A model generated the notes under the pieces. The model ran no database searches. It worked only from the letters and a program-made list of their open reading frames with translations, and was not told the origin of the DNA. From Phaeobacter piscinae (lineage in GTDB: Bacteria; Pseudomonadota; Alphaproteobacteria; Rhodobacterales; Rhodobacteraceae): 64,000 nucleotides of DNA. Both the position numbers and the translations under genes were made by a program. Location: NCBI RefSeq assembly GCF_002407245.1, contig NZ_CP010683.1, positions 1 to 64,000 of the forward strand, read 5' to 3'. Shown here one piece after another: positions 35,090 through 45,003 of the stretch; positions within the stretch are counted from its first letter, which is position 1, and each line of letters starts with the position of its first letter.

Positions 35090-36115
35090 ATGTCTGAAGT
35101 TTTCATTGTCGGCGTCGATTTGGCGAAGCGCGTCTTTCAAGTCCATGGTGCGACAGCAACCGGTGACGTGCTTTTCCGAAAGAAGCTGAGCCGCGCTCAG
35201 TTCGCCAAGTTTCTTGGTGATTTGCCAGCGTGTATAGTCGCGATGGAGGCATGTGCTTCAGCGCACTACTGGGGTCGAGAGGCCCAGTTGGCAGGTCACG
35301 AGGTGCGTTTGGTGCCGGCTGCTTACGTGAAGCCGTTCGTCAAACGGCACAAGAGCGATGTGGTTGATGCCGAAGCCATCACCGAAGCAGCGCTGAGACC
35401 ATCCATGCGGTTTGTACAGGTAAAGACGCCAGAGCAACAATCTCAGGCCATGCTGTTCCGAACCAGAGAGATGTTTGTTCGCCAGCGAACCCAGACGATC
35501 AACGCGATCCGGGCACATCTTGCCGAGTTTGGAATTGTCCTGCGGCTCAGGATTCGCAATCCAGATACCTTTGCTCACGAGATCGAAGAAAGAGCTGCAG
35601 GGTTGCCAGAACTGGCTCGGTCTTTGGCGCAACGCCTACTGGAACAGATCGCAACAATCAGCGAACAGGTCTCTGCGCTCGATGTGGAAATCAAGGTACA
35701 TGCCAGGTCTTCGCATGATGCGCGATTGATGCAGACTATGCCCGGTGTGGGCCCAATGTCAGCGATGGCAGTTGGAGCTTTCTGCCCTCCCGCCAAGAAC
35801 TTTCGTAGTGGGCGCGACTTTGCTGCTTGGCTGGGTCTTGTTCCCAGACAACATTCGACCGGCGGTAAAGAGCGGCTCGGCCGCGTCACGAAGATGGGCC
35901 AAAAGGATGTGCGGCGATTGCTCATCATCGCTGCGATGTCCGTGATCAACTCAATTGAACGACGAAAGCGTTGTGTCGAGCCCTGGCTCACCCGTATGCT
36001 TGAAACGCGCCCCAGAATGGTTGTGGCCGTCGCATTGGCAAATCGAATGGCACGCCGGCTTTGGGCGATGTTGGCAACAGGCCAACAATATCGAATTCCG
36101 GGCGCTGCTGCGTAG
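35090..36115 (+). CDS. IS110-family transposase (first type)
   Basis: A 341-residue DEDD recombinase. The N-terminal RuvC-like domain has FIVGVDLAKRVFQVHG and HKSDVVDAEAITEA; the C-terminal Tnp_IS110 domain has MPGVGPMSAMAVGAFCP, AWLGLVPRQHSTGGKERLG and the catalytic-Ser neighbourhood. The start is the ATG at 35090 after GGAGG. It looks intact. 36116-36422 downstream is noncoding: the right end of this IS, then the left end of the IS30 copy. Confidence 0.92.
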   Translation: MSEVFIVGVDLAKRVFQVHGATATGDVLFRKKLSRAQFAKFLGDLPACIVAMEACASAHYWGREAQLAGHEVRLVPAAYVKPFVKRHKSDVVDAEAITEAALRPSMRFVQVKTPEQQSQAMLFRTREMFVRQRTQTINAIRAHLAEFGIVLRLRIRNPDTFAHEIEERAAGLPELARSLAQRLLEQIATISEQVSALDVEIKVHARSSHDARLMQTMPGVGPMSAMAVGAFCPPAKNFRSGRDFAAWLGLVPRQHSTGGKERLGRVTKMGQKDVRRLLIIAAMSVINSIERRKRCVEPWLTRMLETRPRMVVAVALANRMARRLWAMLATGQQYRIPGAAA

Positions 36116-36422
36116 GGCAAAACCCGGATACCGGCAGGTATGTGAGGACGAAAGGATCGAATAAGGAAAGCGGATCGACGAGATCGAATTTGGGAAAACC
36201 AGTGCAACCCTTCGTGGCTATGAGCCCGATAAACTGATTTGGACCCAGGTTCGCGCATCTCCATAAGGGCCAGCGGTCACATGCGCCGCACAAACAGGCC
36301 GGACACGTGACAGCACCCGATCATGCTATCCAGACCTCGAGACATCCCTCTCATAGACCGGGGCATCCACACGTGGGTTGCGACAAATTCCCTATCTTGC
36401 TGGAAAGCAAGGAGAATGGAAG

Positions 36423-37280
36423 ATGGCCCATACGGAGCTGGATTTGCGTGAACGGCGCACAATCGAAGATATGCTGAACGCAAAGATGCCGGTGAGCAAG
36501 ATCGCGGCCGCGCTCGGCAGGCACCGCTCCTCCGTCTATCGCGAGATCAAACGCAACCGCTTCGAGGATCGTGAGCTGCCGTATCTGAACGGCTACTACG
36601 GTGTGAATGCGCAGAGAACTGCGGAAGCCAGACGAGCGCGCCGCCGCAAGCTGGTGCGATTAGCAGACCTGCGCAAAGCAGTGATTTCCCAGTTGAAGGA
36701 AGGCTGGTCGCCAGAGCAGATCGCCGGCCGTCTTGGCTTTGAAGGCCAGCCGGTGCGTGTGAGCTACGAGACAATTTACGCCTACATTTACGGTCCCGAT
36801 GGCCAATCTGAAGAACTGGCGCGCCATCTGCCGAGCCGGCGCAAGAAGCGGCAGCCGCGGTATGCACGCAGGCCGCGAGGCCTTGTTTTCCCGCCAGAGC
36901 GGTCAATTCATCAGCGCCCGGAGCATGTGAAGTCCCGCGAGACATTCGGCGAATGGGAAGGCGATCTGATGATCTTCGAACGCGCTCTGGGCAATGCCAA
37001 CGTTGCCACGCTTGTAGAGCGAAAGACGCGGTATGCCGTCTTGTTCAGGAACCACGACAGAAGCACCACGCACCTGATGAACCGGCTGATGGACGTCATG
37101 GAACCCCTGCCCCAACCGGCAAGGCGCTCCATTACCTTCGACCGAGGGATCGAGTTCAGGAGCTGGCGCAAACTTAAGCCTGGGATTGGAACGGAGGCGT
37201 GGTTCTGCGATCCCCAAGCACCCTGGCAAAAAGGATCCGTCGAGAACCTTAACAAACAGGCGCGCCGGTACAGAGGGCAG
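36423..37280 (+). pseudogene. IS30-family transposase truncated by IS66
   Basis: The N-terminal HTH (MPVSKIAAALGRHRSSVYREIKRN), the retroviral-type core (FGEWEGDLMIF, SITFDRGIEF) and the final Glu (APWQKGSVENLNKQARR) are present. The frame then runs into IS66 sequence near 37265-37280 and continues as an unrelated 29-residue tail to 37370. The element is a left part only. Confidence 0.88.
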
Positions 37281-37825
37281 TGGTCCGCATATTTGCTGAC
37301 CAGGACATGGGCCAGGAGACCCGGACTGGGACGTCCGCGCTTGATGGGACGCGATGGAAGTGCTGATTGAATGATCAGGTCGCAATCCCGGCAGGCCATG
37401 GGCGGACGGACAATCCGGTTCACGATAAAGCGGCCAGGGACGTATTCCAGCTCCTCGGTGACATCTTCCGAAAGAGTTCGCAGCATGCCGCCGCATTTGC
37501 AGGTCTCGCCCGGTGTCAGCTCTTGGTCGAACCGGGGCAGCTCCGGCGGCAGAGGCTTGCGTTTAGGCTTGGCCTTCTGGCTCTTTGCATCACCATCAGG
37601 AGCATCTTCGATGGCAACCTGCGCCGCCGCTGTCTCTTCCTCCTCCAGCCGGAGTTGAAGCTGATCCAGGCTTTCCGACTTTGATCCGAACCGGTGCCGG
37701 TTATGGCCAGCAAGCTGGTGTTCCAGTTTGGCAATCTTCAGCGCCTGCGCCTTCACCAGATCGAGCAAATCTTCCGCTGTGTCGCGGAGCTCGCCGGGAT
37801 CAGAAGGCAGTGTTTTTGGGCGCAT
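37275..37825 (-). pseudogene. tnpC: IS66 TnpC, N-terminal part only
   Basis: Residues 1-185 of the IS66 transposase: coiled-coil start (LVKAQALKIAKLEHQL), GSKSESLDQLQL, and the zinc-finger-like CKCGG...CRDC segment. It stops at KYADHCPLYRR where it meets the IS30 remnant, losing the catalytic domain. The junction base is ambiguous over about 10 bp because the two elements share the sequence there. Confidence 0.88.
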
Positions 37826-37870
37826 CCAGCATGGGCCGAAATATACCCTGGCTATGGCGGGATGGGAATC

Positions 37871-38242
37871 CTACGGCTCTGCTATCGCGGGAAAATTACC
37901 AGCCGTCAGTGGCTTCCAGGTCTTCTGCGGCAATCGCCAATCGATTCCTTCCAGCAGCATCGACAGCTGAGCCGGTGTCAGGCTGATCTTGCCGTCTTTC
38001 GCAGAAGGCCAGACAAACCGGCCCCGCTCGAGCCGCTTGGAAAACAGGCACGCCCCCTGGCCATCCCACCAAATGACCTTCAGCAGGTCCCCCCGCCGTC
38101 CCCGGAATACGAATAAGTGCCCGCAGAACGGATCTTCCGCCAGCACCTTCTCAGCCAGTGCCGACAGCCCGCCGAACCCTTTGCGCATGTCCGTGACCCC
38201 GGCGGCCAGCCAGATCTTCGTGGTTGCCGGAACCGGGATCAC
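37871..38242 (-). CDS. tnpB: IS66 accessory protein TnpB
   Basis: A 123-residue protein with the TnpB signature: [22 protein letters not shown] and [21 protein letters not shown]. It overlaps tnpA by four bases and precedes truncated tnpC. Intact, but the element is not autonomous. Confidence 0.92.
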   Translation of the reverse strand: MIPVPATTKIWLAAGVTDMRKGFGGLSALAEKVLAEDPFCGHLFVFRGRRGDLLKVIWWDGQGACLFSKRLERGRFVWPSAKDGKISLTPAQLSMLLEGIDWRLPQKTWKPLTAGNFPAIAEP

Positions 38243-38592
38243 GCCGAAAGTTTCCGGATCAGTGCGGCAATCGCATCGGGATCAAATCCGCCCTGAACCT
38301 TCAGGGGGTGGCCGTTGGCAAGCTCCACCTCGATCTGCGCCCCGGCATCTGGCGGGGCTGAAGCAGGCTCAGCATCTAAAACTTCGACCGGCAGGAACCG
38401 GGTGACGGGTTCTTCTTCAGCCTCGGCCGCAAACCGGGGTTCTTTCAGCCAGTTGAAGACCTGATTGGCATTCACATCGTAGCGCCGTGCAATCTGGGCA
38501 ACCGATACACCGGGCACCCGCGTCTGCGCGCAAACCATACGCTTCTCGTCTTCAGACCAATTCCGACGTCTGCGCCGCTTTGCCATGCCCAA
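38239..38592 (-). CDS. tnpA: IS66 accessory protein TnpA
   Basis: A 117-residue protein with an N-terminal HTH ([41 protein letters not shown]), the DNA-binding TnpA of IS66. The 316-bp gap beyond it (38593-38908) contains the IS end and then AT-rich DNA with no gene. Confidence 0.92.
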   Translation of the reverse strand: MGMAKRRRRRNWSEDEKRMVCAQTRVPGVSVAQIARRYDVNANQVFNWLKEPRFAAEAEEEPVTRFLPVEVLDAEPASAPPDAGAQIEVELANGHPLKVQGGFDPDAIAALIRKLSA

Positions 38593-38908
38593 CCTCGATA
38601 ATGTCCACTTGTTCGCTAATGGACATTATCCCTCACTAACGAGGGCCGTCAGTGCGGGCAGGCCGGACGGTTACTACGCTGGCTATTGCCACACTTTTTG
38701 AAGGTTCCAGTTCCGCGAACAGGTGTGAAAGCATTGTCAAGTTCACAGTTGCGGTCGTTTAGAGATTGATTTCCTCCCTGTTTTGTTGATCATTTTCTTT
38801 ATACCCCATATCAGCACGCACGATTAAAAAACACACCAATATATCCAGATTGTGCAACAGCTAGTTAAGGTGATCAAGAAGACGGTTTTGCACTGACACA
38901 AGTATATC

Positions 38909-40216
38909 TTAATGATCTTGATTGTGTTCGCTGTGCGATTTTTGAATGCGTCTTACACTCCACCAAATAGCTATGACTATAACGGGCACAAACGCAGTAA
39001 TTGCCAATTCCGGGGCTACGATGCTGTATAGTCCCGGTATCCCCTTAATGAAATAGGCGAGGAGGCCGATTACATAGTAGGAAATCGCCGCCACGGACAA
39101 ACCCTCTACAGTTTGTTGCAACCTTAACTGCAGTCTCACTCTTTCGTTCATTGAGGCTAAGAGGTCGCCATTCTGGCGCTCAAGTTGTACATCTATCCAA
39201 GAGCGAAGTAGTGAAGTCGTGCGCGCCAGTTTGTCGGATAGGTTTGCCTGCCTCTCTTCTACCGAGCGGCAAGCGCGCATTGCCGGTGCAATGCGACGAT
39301 GCAGGAAGTTACGCCATCTATAGCATCCAGGTACAAAGGTTTCGCCCAAGGCGGTCAACCTTTCTTCTACAATTTCGTAATACGCTTTGCTTGCGCCAAA
39401 CCGATAGAGGCTCGCAGCTGTTTCAGCCTCAAGTTCGGCTGACAGATCCGTGAGCTCCGACAACAGTTCTTCACTCTTTTGACGTGCCGAAAGACGCATC
39501 TCGGCAGTTACGGTAGAAAGGCGCTTCTCCATACGACGCAATCGAGGAGTGATTTCTCTGCTCATAGGGATGCCCAAAAGAGAAAGAGTGCGGTATGTTT
39601 CGATCTCCAACAACCGTTGGGCCAACGCTCCAAGTCTCGAAGGTGATAGGCCATGATCTAGGATCAACATTCGAGTAAGACCGTCCCGATCTTGCTGGAA
39701 ATCTGTGACAATATCCGCCATGCCCTCTTCGACCAAAGAGTGGCAGCGACTTGTCGGATTAAAGGTTTCAATAAGTTTCGCGTTCTCTTCAGACCAAGGC
39801 AAAACATCGAGGCGAATGCCACAAACGACAGGGCCGGGCGCTTTAAACCCCATCTTGAAAGGATCTTGCCCCTTCAGTTTTCCGGTTTTTTCATCGATTG
39901 GTGCACGCCAAAGATAGGTCGAAAACTCGGTGTGTTTTTCGCAATGAAGCCCGCTTTGATTCCACGTTAGTCCGTGATGGGGAGTTTCGTGGTCTGGATT
40001 TTCAGTTCCCAAACGACGAGAAATTTCTGCTAGTGTAGCTCGATCTTTCTCGAGATTTCCTTCGTTCATGAAGGCCAATTGGGTCAGGGCGCTGGAAGCC
40101 TGTACAATAGGAAAAGGGCGAGCATGGACTTCCTCGACAGCCACAAGCCTATCTTCATGAGATTCCATTCCGTAGACCCTGGCTCGAACCTCGCCGACGT
40201 TGCCATTCATGCTCAC
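38909..40216 (-). CDS. DUF3422 family membrane protein
   Basis: A 435-residue DUF3422 protein: N-terminal ESHEDRLVAVEEVHARPFPIV, long helical middle, coiled-coil (ERQANLSDKLARTTSLLRSWIDVQLERQNGDLLASMNERV), and two C-terminal membrane spans (VAAISYYVIGLLAYFIKGI and ELAITAFVPVIVIAIWW). Function unknown. A GTG at 40216 has GGAGG eight bases upstream; an ATG at 40210 is the alternative. It directly follows copy 1 of the formaldehyde module, in the place cydA takes in copy 2. Confidence 0.88.
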   Translation of the reverse strand: MSMNGNVGEVRARVYGMESHEDRLVAVEEVHARPFPIVQASSALTQLAFMNEGNLEKDRATLAEISRRLGTENPDHETPHHGLTWNQSGLHCEKHTEFSTYLWRAPIDEKTGKLKGQDPFKMGFKAPGPVVCGIRLDVLPWSEENAKLIETFNPTSRCHSLVEEGMADIVTDFQQDRDGLTRMLILDHGLSPSRLGALAQRLLEIETYRTLSLLGIPMSREITPRLRRMEKRLSTVTAEMRLSARQKSEELLSELTDLSAELEAETAASLYRFGASKAYYEIVEERLTALGETFVPGCYRWRNFLHRRIAPAMRACRSVEERQANLSDKLARTTSLLRSWIDVQLERQNGDLLASMNERVRLQLRLQQTVEGLSVAAISYYVIGLLAYFIKGIPGLYSIVAPELAITAFVPVIVIAIWWSVRRIQKSHSEHNQDH

Positions 40217-40233
40217 GCTATTTCCCTCCGCTT

Positions 40234-41586
40234 CTATTGTTTGATATCTGTGTCTGCCTTCTGGTCGGCGTAAGTTATGAGACGGGAGCTTCGGTAGCCG
40301 ATGCTATGCGTCCATGTCCAACTTAAGGCTACGCTGAGCCTGTTCTGTACGCCAATAAGAAAGTAAATATGGATCAACTTCCACATCCACCAAGCGAATG
40401 TCCCGCGCAACTTGAGACGCCCTATGTCGACAACCGCTAGGCGTCGACCGATGGTGGCGAGGTTGCCCTGGTGGCGATAACGGAACGGCGCGGGTGGTTT
40501 TTTCTGCTTTATGCGCCGGCTGATTAGATCGGCAACGTATTGGCCTTGCTGTTTGGCAGCTGGTGCCAATCCCGGCACGGTTTTCCCATCTTCACCTGTT
40601 GCCGCTGCAGTGTCTCCGATCACAAAGATGTTCGGATTGTCCGGGATTGTGAGGTCGGGGCCGACAATAGCACGTCCTGCACGATCAGCTTCGGTATTTA
40701 GCCATCGAGCTGCTGGCGATGCCTGAACGCCTGCGGCCCAGAGTATTGTTTCAGCTGGGAGGTGCTTGCCGTCGACCGTAACTCCCTCTGAAGAACATTC
40801 TGTCACGGGTTTCCCGAGTCGGATCTCAACGCCAAGTTTCTTGAGAGCTTTACGAGTGTAATCTGAGAGCTTCTCCGTAAAGACAGGCAAGAGACGTGGA
40901 CCAGCCTCAATCAATATAACCTTGGTCGCATCCGGATCGATAGACCGGAAGTCTTGCTTCAAGGTCAAGTGGGCGAGTTCCGCGATTGTACCGGCCAGCT
41001 CAACCCCTGTCGGGCCACCGCCGATCACGACAAAGGTTTGCAAGGCAGCCCGGCGAGCGGGGTCTGGCTCACGCTCGGCCTTCTCGAATGCGAGCAATAC
41101 GCGTCGACGTATCGTCACTGCATCCTCAAGGGACTTCAGCCCGGGCGCGTAGGGCTCCCAAGCATCATTGCCAAAGTAGGAATGCCGAGCTCCGGTGGCC
41201 AGTACGAGGATATCGTAGGGTATGGTCGTTCCATCAGTGAGCAAGACGCTCTGCGTCTGGGCATCGACCCCGTCCACTTCGGCAAGGAGCGTTCGTACGT
41301 CCTTGCGTTTGCTGAACAAAGCGCGAATAGGCCAGGCAATTTCCGAAGTAGAAAGCGAAGCGCTTGCCACCTGGTACAACAAGGGCTGGAACAGGTGATG
41401 ATTGCGCCGATCAATGATCGTCACATCTGCCCCCTTCTTGGCTAGGCTCTGCACAACTTCAAGGCCACCAAATCCTGCGCCGACCACCACAACGCGTGGG
41501 CGCGCGTTGGAGTAATCCGACTTAGCCTCTGTGGAATGACCACCCGACGGTCCCAGCTGGCTATCGTTGCTTGTGTCCTGTCGCAT
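40234..41586 (-). CDS. NADH dehydrogenase-like FAD oxidoreductase, copy 1
   Basis: A 450-residue type II NADH dehydrogenase-like flavoprotein: FAD site VVVVGAGFGGLEVVQSL, NAD site FVVIGGGPTGVELAG, and second FAD site NIFVIGDTAA. The C-terminus is amphipathic and hydrophobic (GTFAWWMWKLIHIYFLIGVQNRL), as in NDH-2 enzymes that feed electrons from NADH to quinone without proton pumping. It has GGAG upstream of its ATG and follows fghA by 21 bp. It would reoxidise NADH made by formaldehyde oxidation. Protein identical to copy 2. Confidence 0.9.
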   Translation of the reverse strand: MRQDTSNDSQLGPSGGHSTEAKSDYSNARPRVVVVGAGFGGLEVVQSLAKKGADVTIIDRRNHHLFQPLLYQVASASLSTSEIAWPIRALFSKRKDVRTLLAEVDGVDAQTQSVLLTDGTTIPYDILVLATGARHSYFGNDAWEPYAPGLKSLEDAVTIRRRVLLAFEKAEREPDPARRAALQTFVVIGGGPTGVELAGTIAELAHLTLKQDFRSIDPDATKVILIEAGPRLLPVFTEKLSDYTRKALKKLGVEIRLGKPVTECSSEGVTVDGKHLPAETILWAAGVQASPAARWLNTEADRAGRAIVGPDLTIPDNPNIFVIGDTAAATGEDGKTVPGLAPAAKQQGQYVADLISRRIKQKKPPAPFRYRHQGNLATIGRRLAVVDIGRLKLRGTFAWWMWKLIHIYFLIGVQNRLSVALSWTWTHSIGYRSSRLITYADQKADTDIKQ

Positions 41587-41607
41587 GTTCTCTACTCCGG
41601 TTTTTGC

Positions 41608-42435
41608 TCAAGACAATGCTTCAGCATGGTGGGCGAGATGGTCGCCTATAAAACTCTCGATAAAGTAGTAGCTGTGGTCGTAGCCCGCCCGCTGGTTAAG
41701 AGTCAGCGGATGGCCAACCTCATCACAAGCAGCCTTGAGCAGGTTGGGGCGGAGTTGAACGGCCAGGAACTCATCGTCTCCACCTTGATCTACCAAGATG
41801 GGGAGGCGCTCCTGCGCGGTTTTTATCAGTTCGACCGTATCGTACTGTTTCCAGGCTTCGGGGTCGTTGCCAAGATAGGCTGCAAAGGCCTTCTTGCCCC
41901 ATGGAACTTGAGTTGGAGCAACGATGGGGGAAAACGCAGAAACGCTTTTGTAGCGACCGGGGTTCTTCAGCGCTATCGTCAATGCACCGTGCCCACCCAT
42001 CGAGTGACCAGAGATAGATCTTCGATCAGTCGCAGGGAGGGAGCTTTCGATTAGCGCGGGCAATTCATCAACCACGTAATCGTACATTTTGAAGTGCGAA
42101 CTCCACGGCGCCTGCGATGCATTCAGGTAAAAGCCAGCACCCTGCCCCAGATCATACGCTTCATCGTCAGCGACACCTTCGCCTCTCGGGCTGGTGTCAG
42201 GAGCGACCAGGATAATACCATGCTGGGCTGCGAACCGCTGCGCAGAAGCTTTGGTGATAAAGTTCTGTTCAGTGCAGGTTAGTCCAGAGAGCCAGTACAG
42301 CACCGGCGCCTTGCCGCCTTCAACTTGTGGCGGCAAATAGACGCCAAATTTCATCGAGCACCCCAGGCTAATCGAGTCATGTTGATAGACGTCCTGCCAA
42401 CCGCCGAAGCTGGCGTGATGTTCGACACGTTCCAT
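41608..42435 (-). CDS. fghA: S-formylglutathione hydrolase, copy 1
   Basis: A 275-residue esterase D-type serine hydrolase that cleaves S-formylglutathione to formate and glutathione. Nucleophile motif SGHSMGGHG (Ser ~ residue 146); the cofactor-side YWLSGLTCTEQNFITKA motif and DQGGDDEF acid site are intact, and the catalytic His is in YDHSYYF. The ATG at 42435 (MERVEHHASFGGWQ) follows AAGGAAACC; the frame opens 12 codons earlier. Second step of the glutathione pathway after AdhC. Confidence 0.93.
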   Translation of the reverse strand: MERVEHHASFGGWQDVYQHDSISLGCSMKFGVYLPPQVEGGKAPVLYWLSGLTCTEQNFITKASAQRFAAQHGIILVAPDTSPRGEGVADDEAYDLGQGAGFYLNASQAPWSSHFKMYDYVVDELPALIESSLPATDRRSISGHSMGGHGALTIALKNPGRYKSVSAFSPIVAPTQVPWGKKAFAAYLGNDPEAWKQYDTVELIKTAQERLPILVDQGGDDEFLAVQLRPNLLKAACDEVGHPLTLNQRAGYDHSYYFIESFIGDHLAHHAEALS

Positions 42436-42519
42436 GTTGGTTTCCTTGCTCTGAGGACCACAGGAGGGCATAGCAATCCCATTAAAAGCCTGCGGCTTGA
42501 CTTCAGGGAGTTGGGAAGC

Positions 42520-42549
42520 GTCGCCGACGCTGAAAGAAGCGTCGGCGAC
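42520..42549 (-). promoter_or_regulatory. Strong intercistronic hairpin between VOC gene and fghA
   Basis: GTCGCCGACGC and GCGTCGGCGAC form a perfect 11-bp stem with an 8-base loop, between the VOC stop and the fghA start. There is no T-run, so an RNA processing or stabilising element is more likely than a terminator. The same hairpin is at 58502-58531. Confidence 0.6.
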
Positions 42550-42592
42550 AATTACTCATTGGTCAGCGAGGACCGCCGTAACCTTCAGTTCT

Positions 42593-42991
42593 TCAAACGA
42601 AAGTGTACGTGCAAATTTTGTTCCCCGCCGGATCGCGCAGGTATGCCGCATAGGCACCCGGCAGGTGATCCCGGGGACCGGGCTTACCTTCATCGGTCCC
42701 CCCAGCCTTCAGGCCCGCCGCGTGGAACGCATCCACTTCGGCCGGAGAGGCCGCAGCAAAGCCCACCGTGATACCATTGCTGGAAGGCGCATTGCCGTTG
42801 CCAGGTCGCGCGATGATAAAGGCCGGCTTGTCGCGCCCATACAGAATCCAATCATTACCGAAAGGACCGAGGTTGCTGATACCTAGCGCACCCAGTGCCG
42901 CGTCGTAGAAGGCGACCGACTTTTCCATGTCGGCGGCGCCGAGAAAGACGTGCGAGAAGATGCCGTCACCAGAGATTACGGGATTAGCCAT
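42593..42991 (-). CDS. VOC-family (glyoxalase-like) protein, copy 1
   Basis: A 132-residue vicinal-oxygen-chelate protein: GIFSHVFLGAADMEKSVAFYDAALGALG at the start and the paired metal-binding strand RDHLPGAYAAYLRDPAGNKICTY at the end. Substrate unknown; its place inside the adhC-fghA operon suggests a role with glutathione adducts. The left part is identical to copy 2, the right part (protein N-terminus) differs by several residues, so a recombination boundary lies inside the gene. Confidence 0.88.
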   Translation of the reverse strand: MANPVISGDGIFSHVFLGAADMEKSVAFYDAALGALGISNLGPFGNDWILYGRDKPAFIIARPGNGNAPSSNGITVGFAAASPAEVDAFHAAGLKAGGTDEGKPGPRDHLPGAYAAYLRDPAGNKICTYTFV

Positions 42992-43042
42992 AGAGAACTT
43001 CCTTGATGTTTGGTGTTGATAGTAAAGATTGCAACCCGCTGA

Positions 43043-44152
43043 TTAGTAGCGGATCACCGTGCGGATCGATTTGCCTTGGTGCATCAGATCGAAGGCTTCG
43101 TTTATGTCTTCGATGCCCATGGTGTGGGTGACAAAGGGTGCCAGGTCGATTTCACCTTTCATGGCGTCTTCGACCATGCCCGGCAGCTGACTCCGTCCTT
43201 TGACCCCCCCGAAAGCAGAGCCCTTCCACACACGGCCGGTGACCAACTGGAATGGCCGCGTCGAGATTTCCTGGCCAGCGCCAGCGACCCCAATGACGAT
43301 CGATTGACCCCAGCCGCGGTGAGCCGCCTCCAAGGCAGCCCGCATGACGTGGACGTTGCCGATACACTCGAAGGTATGGTCAATACCCCAACCCGTCATT
43401 TCAATGAGGACTTCTTGAATCGGCTTTTCGTAGTCTTTCGGGTTGATGCATTCGGTGGCCCCGAACTGACGTGCCAACTCGAACTTGTCCGGGTTGGTAT
43501 CGATTGCGATAATGCGCCCAGCTTTCGCCTGGCGCGCCCCCTGAATGGCGGCAAGGCCGATGCCTCCGAGACCAAAGACGGCAACGGAGTCGCCCGGCTG
43601 CACTTTGGCGGTATTGTGAACAGCGCCGATACCGGTGGTCACGCCGCACCCGAGCAGACATACATGCTCATGGTTGGCTTCGGGGTTGATCTTGGCAAGG
43701 GAAACCTCTGCCACAACCGTGTACTCAGAGAATGTCGAGCAACCCATATAGTGAAAGAGGGGCTGACCATTATACGAGAAGCGGGTGGTTCCGTCAGGCA
43801 TCAAGCCCTTACCTTGGGTCGCGCGTACCGCGACGCAGAGATTGGTCTTACCGGACTTGCAGAACTCACACTCACCGCATTCAGCGGTATAGAGCGGGAT
43901 GACGTGGTCGCCTGGCTTGACGCTCGTGACTCCTTCACCCACCTCGACTACGACACCAGCGCCCTCATGGCCCAGAACCACGGGGAAAATCCCCTCCGGA
44001 TCATTGCCGGACAAAGTGAACGCATCAGTGTGGCAAACACCGGTGTGGGAAACTTTAATGAGGACCTCGCCCTTCCGGGGAGGCGCGACATCGATTTCTA
44101 CGATTTCAAGCGGTTTACCTGCTTCAAAGGCTACGGCGGCACGTGACTTCAT
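43043..44152 (-). CDS. frmA: S-(hydroxymethyl)glutathione dehydrogenase (class III ADH), copy 1
   Basis: A 369-residue zinc alcohol dehydrogenase oxidising S-hydroxymethylglutathione with NAD+. Catalytic Zn site [12 protein letters not shown] and GHEGAGVV; structural Zn cysteines in [18 protein letters not shown] site [13 protein letters not shown]. The start is the ATG at 44152 ([15 protein letters not shown]); an open frame extends 51 codons further. First gene of the operon adhC-VOC-fghA-NDH2-DUF3422. Differs from copy 2 at about five residues. Confidence 0.95.
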   Translation of the reverse strand: MKSRAAVAFEAGKPLEIVEIDVAPPRKGEVLIKVSHTGVCHTDAFTLSGNDPEGIFPVVLGHEGAGVVVEVGEGVTSVKPGDHVIPLYTAECGECEFCKSGKTNLCVAVRATQGKGLMPDGTTRFSYNGQPLFHYMGCSTFSEYTVVAEVSLAKINPEANHEHVCLLGCGVTTGIGAVHNTAKVQPGDSVAVFGLGGIGLAAIQGARQAKAGRIIAIDTNPDKFELARQFGATECINPKDYEKPIQEVLIEMTGWGIDHTFECIGNVHVMRAALEAAHRGWGQSIVIGVAGAGQEISTRPFQLVTGRVWKGSAFGGVKGRSQLPGMVEDAMKGEIDLAPFVTHTMGIEDINEAFDLMHQGKSIRTVIRY

Positions 44153-44269
44153 TTTCGTATTCCTTGTTGGTTGAAACGGAACCTTTGGGAGCATGCGAAC
44201 ATGCTGGAGTGCGCGTTCCGGACTGATGTCATCAGCGGGGATCGAAGCGTCTCTCACTCCTTGAACGAT

Positions 44270-44298
44270 TAGATAGCATACTCCACTATAGTATGCAA
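44270..44298 (-). promoter_or_regulatory. adhC promoter with FrmR-like operator, copy 1
   Basis: On the minus strand TTGCAT, 17 bp, TATCTA. The spacer plus ends contain a perfect inverted repeat GCATACT-ccactat-AGTATGC (44276-44296). Binding by a FrmR/RcnR-type repressor there would block RNA polymerase. The TACT...AGTA half-sites fit operators of that family; a FrmR-like gene is 3 kb away. Confidence 0.7.
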
Positions 44299-44401
44299 GT
44301 GACATCTCCTTTTTATAGCGCCCGACGCCAACACCTCATGAACCCCGAAAGAATAGGCTCAATATTTTTGTTGTTTTTCAAAATGATGTCGAAAGACACC
44401 G

Positions 44402-44899
44402 TCACGGGAGCTGAGGCCTCATCCCGGAAGAACAAGTGCTGAAGGCTCGCTCATTCCGCCCTATGATCTTGCCGTCTTGCCAGAACTCGACCCGCTCGGC
44501 ATAGGCGCGGATCTCGACTGGCCGACCGACGGCGCGGCCATCCACCGAGTAGCGGTTCTTGTCTAACCGGACGAGACAGGTCTTCGAGACTGATGCCGGA
44601 ATAGCGTGGAATCCATCAAAGGGGCCGACATATGGCACCAGACTCGCCCACTCGCCCTCGAAGACCTCCCAGATCGTGCGGTCTCGAAGCCCCTAATGCG
44701 GATGAGATTTGGACCAAGCAACGCAGCGGTCCTCGAGCCAGGCGTTGAGTTCGGCGTAGCTCTTAAACTTGGGCCTGGGCACGAAGAAGCGCCGACGGAC
44801 AACACCGACATGGATCTCGACCTGCCCTTTCTCCCAGCCAAACAATTCGATAACGCTGATGTCAGCACTTCGGCAACCGCCGCCGAGTTCATGTGGCAA
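44402..44899 (-). pseudogene. IS21-family IstA transposase fragment, frameshifted
   Basis: Two frames give consecutive pieces of IstA: GWEKGQVEIHVGVVRRRFFVPRPKFKSY (44693-44899) then SKTCLVRLDKNRYSVDGRAVGRPVEIRAYAERVEFWQDG (44402-44638). The N-terminus, C-terminus and istB are missing. Inactive. Confidence 0.8.
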
Positions 44900-45003
44900 A
44901 ACCAGCCAGGAAGATCGAAGTACGAGTTCATCCCATCAGGGAGAACAGCGCCCCGCTGGCCTGACCAATTCTGCGGCCTGCAAAACAGTCACAGAGACTT
45001 GGT

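Larger units (their letters stand above)
40228..42766. repeat. 2.5-kb exact duplication, copy 1
   Basis: By eye this segment is identical to 56210-58748 (constant offset 15,982 bp, no gaps). Identity starts between the NADH dehydrogenase-like gene stop and the next gene and ends inside the VOC gene. Beyond it the copies stay collinear but diverged for another ~1.6 kb. Confidence 0.9.

Noticed and set aside
41536..42054. 172-codon plus-strand frame opposite fghA, identical in both copies
   Set aside because: Identity reflects the duplication, not selection; no start signal and no family match that I recognise.
43076..44146. 356-codon plus-strand frame opposite adhC (and its twin at 59031)
   Set aside because: Antisense shadow of a well-recognised dehydrogenase; it persists in both copies only because the coding strand is conserved.
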